Below the pieces are notes generated by a model. It had not been told where the DNA came from. It did not search any database and saw nothing but the letters and a program-made list of their open reading frames with translations. A DNA stretch of 64,000 bases from Orychophragmus violaceus (Eukaryota > Streptophyta > Magnoliopsida > Brassicales > Brassicaceae). This document shows, in pieces, positions 58,232-64,000 of this stretch (the first letter of the stretch is position 1; the number at the start of each line of letters is the position of its first letter). A program made the translations under genes and the position numbers. Where the stretch lies: positions 101,176,439 to 101,240,438 of the forward strand of contig CM058230.1 in the NCBI GenBank assembly GCA_030180135.1. The letters are read 5' to 3'.

Positions 58232-58818
58232 TGTTAGCACTGAAGGTTCTGCAGTCCATTTCGTATTACACAACTCAAGTTCATGTGTAACACAAGTTGA
58301 CGTGAGTGTCTTGTGTCACGAGAAAGAAGCTGACATGGCATTGGTGAAAAGAGGAAAATAAGAATAAAGATTTGGAAATATCAAAGATAGGGCAACTGAA
58401 GATCTTTGGGGAAAAGAAATAGAGTATAAAAGAGAAAAAAACGCTAGAGAGGGAGGCAGCCGCCGTGAAGTGCAGCAGCAGAAAACTAGGTTAAGTTCTC
58501 CATTGAAGGGTACAAGACTGCACGGTTAAACAGCTGTTCGCGGTGTGTAACACAGTTTGGGTTGAATCTGTGATTATAGATCAAGGAGGAATTTAGGTAG
58601 TTGAACCTAGAGTTTCTAGTCCTTGGATCTGTGTTAGGATCATTGATTGATAGAGATAGATTGGTGTCGAACTAAGGGGTGTCTTAGTGTCGAGTAATTC
58701 CATTAGGCAAGGTCTTGTTGTAAGATTGTCTAAAGAATCTCTATTGAATAAATTGAGGATATAGGCACATTGATATATCTCATTGAATTGTGTATTTGCT
58801 CATATTCTCGTTCTTACA
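58232..58818 (+). repeat. First Copia LTR
   Basis: TGTTAGCACTG to GTTCTTACA. TATA box GAGTATAAAAGAG at 58423-58435. Differs from the LTR at 61121-61707 at about six positions by eye. Confidence 0.93.
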
Positions 58819-58820
58819 AT

Positions 58821-58832
58821 TGGTATCAGAGC
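58821..58832 (+). other. Primer-binding site, initiator tRNA-Met
   Basis: TGGTATCAGAGC two bases after the LTR. The second copy is at 61710-61721. Confidence 0.9.
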
Positions 58833-58889
58833 GGGACACCTACTCGGGTGAATTTTGCTCGAACACAGGTGGGATCCTGAGAAGAGAAT

Positions 58890-60938
58890 ATGGCGACATC
58901 TACACAAAATTCTGGTCATAAATCCTTGCTGTTAGATGATGTAAATTACAGACATTGGAAAGTAAGAATGAGGGTGAACTTGCGCGGAATTGATGAAGAT
59001 GTTTGGAAGGCTGTTCAGTGTGGTTGGGAAGAGCCATGTGTAACGACAGAAGATGGTACAAAGATAGTTAAATCCAGCACCAAGTGGACTGCAACAGAGA
59101 AAAAGCTTTCAAAGTTTAATGTCAAGGCATTGGATGCAATTTTCAATTCAGTGGATGATAAGCAATTCAAATTGATACAAGGATGTGACTCAGCTAAGGA
59201 GGCGTGGGATATACTGCAAAACGTTTATGAGGGTACAACCAGTGTTAGGAGAACAAGGTTAGATTTTCTAGCATCACAATTTGAAAACATACGGATGAAT
59301 GATGATGAGAAGATAGCAGATTTCAGTGCCAAGCTTAGCTCCATAGCTAATGAAGCAAAAGTTTTGGGTAAAACTTACAAAGATGCAAAATTAGTGAAGA
59401 AATTGGTGTGTTGCTTACCGGCGAAATTTGTATCACAAAAAGCTGTGATAAAAATGGCGATGAATACTGATGAACTTAAGTTTGCTGAAGTAGTAGGGAT
59501 GCTAAAAGTTCAAGAGATGGAGATGGAATCTAAGCTTCCCAAACCTGCTGAGGATTGTGCAGTTACCGCTGATGAAGACAACCAAAAATGTCTGAAACTT
59601 GAAGAAGTTGTTCGCTTGATGATCTTGAAGCTTGAAGAAAACATGGAGCTTATGCATAAGATGGTCAGGGATAGATTACCAAGGAAGGAAGAAGGTCAGA
59701 AAAGGTATGAAGTTAAGTGTTATGCATGTCATGGTTCTGGACATGTGAAATCTGAATGCCCTTCATTGAAGAGGAAAGAAATCAAGTGTAATGGATGTAA
59801 TGGTTATGGTCACACAAAAGCAAACTGTGTAACCATACGAAAAAAGAAGATGCATATGGTTAGAAGTCACAATGATACACCAGATATAGATGAAGACGTT
59901 CTTAATTTGGTGGCTTTTCATGGAGTTGTGGAGGCTGAGAAAGAAAACGAAAAATATGAATCTGGGCAGACGTGTGTTACACAGGCAAATACTGTTGCGT
60001 CAGACAGTGATTCAGAAAGTGATCAAGAGGTAGATGTTATAGCTGAACTAAAAATTCTTTATGAGAGTTGGGTTCAGTTGAGCAATGACAACCTTCAACT
60101 GATCAAGGACAATAGGAAGTTGGAAGCTGAAGTCAGTAGGATGCAAAAAGTTCTCATGTCAGAACAGGAGGAGAAAAAGGAACTTATGAGCAAGCTGGAT
60201 GAGAACATAAAGCAAATTCGTCTGATCAACAATGGATCTGAAAAACTAGATCAAATTCTTGCCATGGGAAGAACAGGAAACACAAAGTTTGGTCTTGGAT
60301 ATAATGGAGGTACAGGTAACACAAAAACTGTTTTTGTGTCAGGGAATGTGTTACACAGTGATGGAGCAGAGAATGAAATCACAACCTTAAGAGCTGATGA
60401 TATTTCAAGCGTCCAAGGAGACACCCTACATGCTGTTAAAGAGAAGACAAGTATTGGAAATGTGTATGGTAGGAGTCATTCAGATCTAAAATCAAATTCT
60501 ATCAAGCTGCACAAGTCTAAATCTGTTAAAACAAACAGAATAGATGATAGAAATCAGAGCTCAAGAGCAGATATGTGTAGCAGTACCATGAAGAATAATT
60601 CAAGAAGGATGGATACCAAAAAGCCCACGCAATGCAGAAGCATATGGAAACCTAAGGTGTGTTTCTTTTGTGGTAAATCTGGGCATATCAAACGTCATTG
60701 CTACAAGTATCTTGAAGGAGTTCATCAAGCTTGGAGACACCATGTTCATGATGCAAATAATGTAAAGTGCAGAAGAAAGTGGATAGAGAAATCAAATCCT
60801 TATCAAAGTGTCAAGCATAGTTCAACATTGTGCAAGTGTAAGTGTGTAGTACACACAGGAATTGATCACATAATGCTTGAGAAAACGAGATATGAAGACT
60901 CAAATCGATGGAAAAATCAGAGGAGGAAGAGTTGTTAA
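58890..60938 (+). CDS. Copia Gag, copy 1
   Basis: 682 residues without a stop; ATG 58890 is the first after the primer site. Residues ~10-215 form the UBN2-type gag domain (LLLDDVNYRHWKVRMRVNLR, DSAKEAWDILQNVYEGT, KLVKKLVCCLPAKF). Zinc knuckles: CYACHGSGHVKSEC at ~277, CNGCNGYGHTKANC at ~297 and CFFCGKSGHIKRHC at ~591. An acidic stretch and a coiled coil (about 385-455, with LQLIKDNRKLEAEVSRMQ) lie between. The third knuckle is where a full SIRE-like element goes on into protease; here the frame ends shortly after. It is presumed to make particles that use enzymes from a full-length relative. Confidence 0.93.
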   Translation: MATSTQNSGHKSLLLDDVNYRHWKVRMRVNLRGIDEDVWKAVQCGWEEPCVTTEDGTKIVKSSTKWTATEKKLSKFNVKALDAIFNSVDDKQFKLIQGCDSAKEAWDILQNVYEGTTSVRRTRLDFLASQFENIRMNDDEKIADFSAKLSSIANEAKVLGKTYKDAKLVKKLVCCLPAKFVSQKAVIKMAMNTDELKFAEVVGMLKVQEMEMESKLPKPAEDCAVTADEDNQKCLKLEEVVRLMILKLEENMELMHKMVRDRLPRKEEGQKRYEVKCYACHGSGHVKSECPSLKRKEIKCNGCNGYGHTKANCVTIRKKKMHMVRSHNDTPDIDEDVLNLVAFHGVVEAEKENEKYESGQTCVTQANTVASDSDSESDQEVDVIAELKILYESWVQLSNDNLQLIKDNRKLEAEVSRMQKVLMSEQEEKKELMSKLDENIKQIRLINNGSEKLDQILAMGRTGNTKFGLGYNGGTGNTKTVFVSGNVLHSDGAENEITTLRADDISSVQGDTLHAVKEKTSIGNVYGRSHSDLKSNSIKLHKSKSVKTNRIDDRNQSSRADMCSSTMKNNSRRMDTKKPTQCRSIWKPKVCFFCGKSGHIKRHCYKYLEGVHQAWRHHVHDANNVKCRRKWIEKSNPYQSVKHSSTLCKCKCVVHTGIDHIMLEKTRYEDSNRWKNQRRKSC

Positions 60939-61105
60939 AATTCAGTGCTTGATTTGGTATTTTCACAGAGTTGTGTCACTCAAGCAGGGGAAGATTGAAA
61001 GGTTGATGATGCTTGATTCAGGAGGAGTTTTGGAATGATATGTTGATGGTGTATGTGATTTTCTTGGTGAGTAATAGCTAGTTGGCTTGAGTTGAAAAAC
61101 TCAGT

Positions 61106-61119
61106 GAAAAAGGGGGAGA
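61106..61119 (+). other. Polypurine tract of the Copia element
   Basis: GAAAAAGGGGGAGA directly before the second LTR. Confidence 0.88.
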
Positions 61120-61120
61120 T

Positions 61121-61707
61121 TGTTAGCACTGAAGGTTCTGCAGTCCAGTTCGTATTACACAACTCAAGTTCATGTGTAACACAAGTTGACGTGAGTGTCT
61201 TGTGTCACGAGAAAGAAGCTGACATGGCATTGGTGAAAAGAGGAAAATAAGAATAAAGATTTGGAAATATCAAAGATATGGCAACTGAAGATCTTTGGGG
61301 AAAAGAAATAGAGTATAAAAGAGAAAAAAACGCTAGAGAGGGAGGCAGCCGTCGTGAAGTGCAGCAGCAGAAAACTAGGTTAAGTTCTCCATTGAAGGGT
61401 ACAAGACTGCACGGTTAAACAGCTGTTCGCGGTGTGTAACACAGTTTGGGTTTAATCTGTGATTATAGATCAAGGAGGAATTTAGGTAGTTGAACCTAGA
61501 GTTTCTAGTCCTTGGATCTGTGTTAGGATCATTGATTGATAGAGATAGATTGGTATCGAACTAAGGGGTGTCTTAGTGTCGAGTAATTCCATTAGGCAAG
61601 GTCTTGTTGTAAGATTGTCTAAAGAATCTCTATTGAATAAAGTGAGGATATAGGCACATTGATATATCTCATTGAATTGTGTATTTGCTCATATTCTCGT
61701 TCTTACA
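61121..61707 (+). repeat. Second (shared) Copia LTR
   Basis: Serves as 3' LTR of the first gag unit and 5' LTR of the second. TATA box at 61314. Only one LTR separates the units, as expected from LTR-LTR unequal recombination rather than two insertions. Confidence 0.93.
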
Positions 61708-61778
61708 ATTGGTATCAGAGCGGGACACCTACTCGGGTGAATTTTGCTCGAACACAGGTGGGATCCTGAGAAGAGAAT

Positions 61779-63827
61779 ATGGCGACATCTACACAAAATT
61801 CTGGTCATAAATCCTTGCTGTTAGATGATGTAAATTACAGACATTGGAAAGTAAGAATGAGGGTGAACTTGCGCGGAATTGATGAAGATGTTTGGAAGGC
61901 TGTTCAGTGTGGTTGGGAAGAGCCATGTGTAACGACAGAAGATGGTACAAAGATAGTTAAATCCAGCACCAAGTGGACTGCAACAGAGAAAAAGCTTTCA
62001 AAGTTTAATGTCAAGGCATTGGATGCAATTTTCAATTCAGTGGATGATAAGCAATTCAAATTGATACAAGGATGTGACTCAGCTAAGGAGGCGTGGGATA
62101 TACTGCAAAACGTTTATGAGGGTACAACCAGTGTTAGGAGAACAAGGTTAGATTTTCTAGCATCACAATTTGAAAACATACGGATGAATGATGATGAGAA
62201 GATAGCAGATTTCAGTGCCAAGCTTAGCTCCATAGCTAATGAAGCAAAAGTTTTGGGTAAAACTTACAAAGATGCAAAATTAGTGAAGAAATTGGTGTGT
62301 TGCTTACCGGCGAAATTTGTATCACAAAAAGCTGTGATAAAAATGGCGATGAATACTGATGAACTTAAGTTTGCTGAAGTAGTAGGGATGCTAAAAGTTC
62401 AAGAGATGGAGATGGAATCTAAGCTTCCCAAACCTGCTGAGGATTGTGCAGTTACCGCTGATGAAGACAACCAAAAATGTCTGAAACTTGAAGAAGTTGT
62501 TCGCTTGATGATCTTGAAGCTTGAAGAAAACATGGAGCTTATGCATAAGATGGTCAGGGATAGATTACCAAGGAAGGAAGAAGGTCAGAAAAGGTATGAA
62601 GTTAAGTGTTATGCATGTCATGGTTCTGGACATGTGAAATCTGAATGCCCTTCATTGAAGAGGAAAGAAATCAAGTGTAATGGATGTAATGGTTATGGTC
62701 ACACAAAAGCAAACTGTGTAACCATACGAAAAAAGAAGATGCATATGGTTAGAAGTCACAATGATACACCAGATATAGATGAAGACGTTCTTAATTTGGT
62801 GGCTTTTCATGGAGTTGTGGAGGCTGAGAAAGAAAACGAAAAATATGAATCTGGGCAGACGTGTGTTACACAGGCAAATACTGTTGCGTCAGACAGTGAT
62901 TCAGAAAGTGATCAAGAGGTAGATGTTATAGCTGAACTAAAAATTCTTTATGAGAGTTGGGTTCAGTTGAGCAATGACAACCTTCAACTGATCAAGGACA
63001 ATAGGAAGTTGGAAGCTGAAGTCAGTAGGATGCAAAAAGTTCTCATGTCAGAACAGGAGGAGAAAAAGGAACTTATGAGCAAGCTGGATGAGAACATAAA
63101 GCAAATTCGTCTGATCAACAATGGATCTGAAAAACTAGATCAAATTCTTGCCATGGGAAGAACAGGAAACACAAAGTTTGGTCTTGGATATAATGGAGGT
63201 ACAGGTAACACAAAAACTGTTTTTGTGTCAGGGAATGTGTTACACAGTGATGGAGCAGAGAATGAAATCACAACCTTAAGAGCTGATGATATTTCAAGCG
63301 TCCAAGGAGACACCCTACATGCTGTTAAAGAGAAGACAAGTATTGGAAATGTGTATGGTAGGAGTCATTCAGATCTAAAATCAAATTCTATCAAGCTGCA
63401 CAAGTCTAAATCTGTTAAAACAAACAGAATAGATGATAGAAATCAGAGCTCAAGAGCAGATATGTGTAGCAGTACCATGAAGAATAATTCAAGAAGGATG
63501 GATACCAAAAAGCCCACGCAATGCAGAAGCATATGGAAACCTAAGGTGTGTTTCTTTTGTGGTAAATCTGGGCATATCAAACGTCATTGCTACAAGTATC
63601 TTGAAGGAGTTCATCAAGCTTGGAGACACCATGTTCATGATGCAAATAATGTAAAGTGCAGAAGAAAGTGGATAGAGAAATCAAATCCTTATCAAAGTGT
63701 CAAGCATAGTTCAACATTGTGCAAGTGTAAGTGTGTAGTACACACAGGAATTGATCACATAATGCTTGAGAAAACGAGATATGAAGACTCAAATCGATGG
63801 AAAAATCAGAGGAGGAAGAGTTGTTAA
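61779..63827 (+). CDS. Copia Gag, copy 2
   Basis: Identical in protein sequence to copy 1 over all 682 residues. I also noticed no nucleotide difference in the flanking internal sequence (to 64000). Same domains and knuckles. The identity, beside LTRs that differ, indicates that the duplication is more recent than the insertion. Confidence 0.93.
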   Translation: MATSTQNSGHKSLLLDDVNYRHWKVRMRVNLRGIDEDVWKAVQCGWEEPCVTTEDGTKIVKSSTKWTATEKKLSKFNVKALDAIFNSVDDKQFKLIQGCDSAKEAWDILQNVYEGTTSVRRTRLDFLASQFENIRMNDDEKIADFSAKLSSIANEAKVLGKTYKDAKLVKKLVCCLPAKFVSQKAVIKMAMNTDELKFAEVVGMLKVQEMEMESKLPKPAEDCAVTADEDNQKCLKLEEVVRLMILKLEENMELMHKMVRDRLPRKEEGQKRYEVKCYACHGSGHVKSECPSLKRKEIKCNGCNGYGHTKANCVTIRKKKMHMVRSHNDTPDIDEDVLNLVAFHGVVEAEKENEKYESGQTCVTQANTVASDSDSESDQEVDVIAELKILYESWVQLSNDNLQLIKDNRKLEAEVSRMQKVLMSEQEEKKELMSKLDENIKQIRLINNGSEKLDQILAMGRTGNTKFGLGYNGGTGNTKTVFVSGNVLHSDGAENEITTLRADDISSVQGDTLHAVKEKTSIGNVYGRSHSDLKSNSIKLHKSKSVKTNRIDDRNQSSRADMCSSTMKNNSRRMDTKKPTQCRSIWKPKVCFFCGKSGHIKRHCYKYLEGVHQAWRHHVHDANNVKCRRKWIEKSNPYQSVKHSSTLCKCKCVVHTGIDHIMLEKTRYEDSNRWKNQRRKSC

Positions 63828-64000
63828 AATTCAGTGCTTGATTTGGTATTTTCACAGAGTTGTGTCACTCAAGCAGGGGAAGATTGAAAGGTTGATGATG
63901 CTTGATTCAGGAGGAGTTTTGGAATGATATGTTGATGGTGTATGTGATTTTCTTGGTGAGTAATAGCTAGTTGGCTTGAGTTGAAAAACTCAGTGAAAAA

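Larger units (their letters stand above)
58232..64000 (+). mobile_element. Tandem Copia gag-only element (LTR-gag-LTR-gag...)
   Basis: Two full internal regions and two 587-bp LTRs are visible in the order LTR (58232-58818), gag, LTR (61121-61707), gag. The window ends two or three bases into the PPT that should precede a third LTR. Repeat period is 2889 bp. Each interior has a Met primer site, a 682-residue Gag and a PPT but no protease, integrase, RT or RNase H. Gag resembles the SIRE group of Ty1/copia. The left flank GCAAA (58227-58231) is the candidate TSD; its partner is outside the window. Confidence 0.92.

Overview
This is nuclear DNA from a flowering plant, almost certainly a member of the Brassicaceae. 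A five-exon TAF7 gene lies head to head with a gene of the SCL33/SCL30A splicing-factor family, the same pair found side by side on Arabidopsis chromosome 1. The Helitron termini, the Brassicaceae-type F-box/DUF295 fragments and the miniature LTR element (TRIM) fit the same family. Roughly four fifths of the window is transposable-element DNA, much of it nested. I saw no tRNA, rRNA or CRISPR array. Bases 1-374 are the end of an old LTR.

Bases 2002-15653 form a Helitron (3' hairpin at the left, TC end at the right, so it reads on the minus strand). It holds a broken DUF4283-type ORF and an unidentified intron-containing gene fragment. A young chromodomain Ty3/gypsy element (3563-12343, minus, TSD CACTC) landed inside the DUF4283 ORF. 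After a MITE and a short tandem duplication comes a degraded Tat-lineage Ty3/gypsy element (16968-31722, plus, TSD GTAGT). Its integrase is split by an Athila-like gag-protease element without polymerase (23054-29736, minus, TSD GAAAG).

The single-copy host part is 31.7-39.7 kb. TAF7 (34331-35584, minus) looks intact. The SCL33-like gene (36547-38624, plus) has lost the core of its RRM by a deletion inside exon 3; skipping that exon would leave an in-frame RS-domain reading frame.

From 39.7 kb onward the DNA is dominated by tandem amplification. A TRIM has four LTRs and three internal regions (39704-40903). A second Helitron, which captured the last two exons of SPINDLY, was amplified with the start of an F-box gene into four 3.72-kb direct repeats (43292-58183). 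A Copia-type element that encodes only Gag is arranged as LTR-gag-LTR-gag up to the window edge (58232-64000). Three unrelated element types have thus gone through head-to-tail duplication within 25 kb, each leaving diagnostic junctions.
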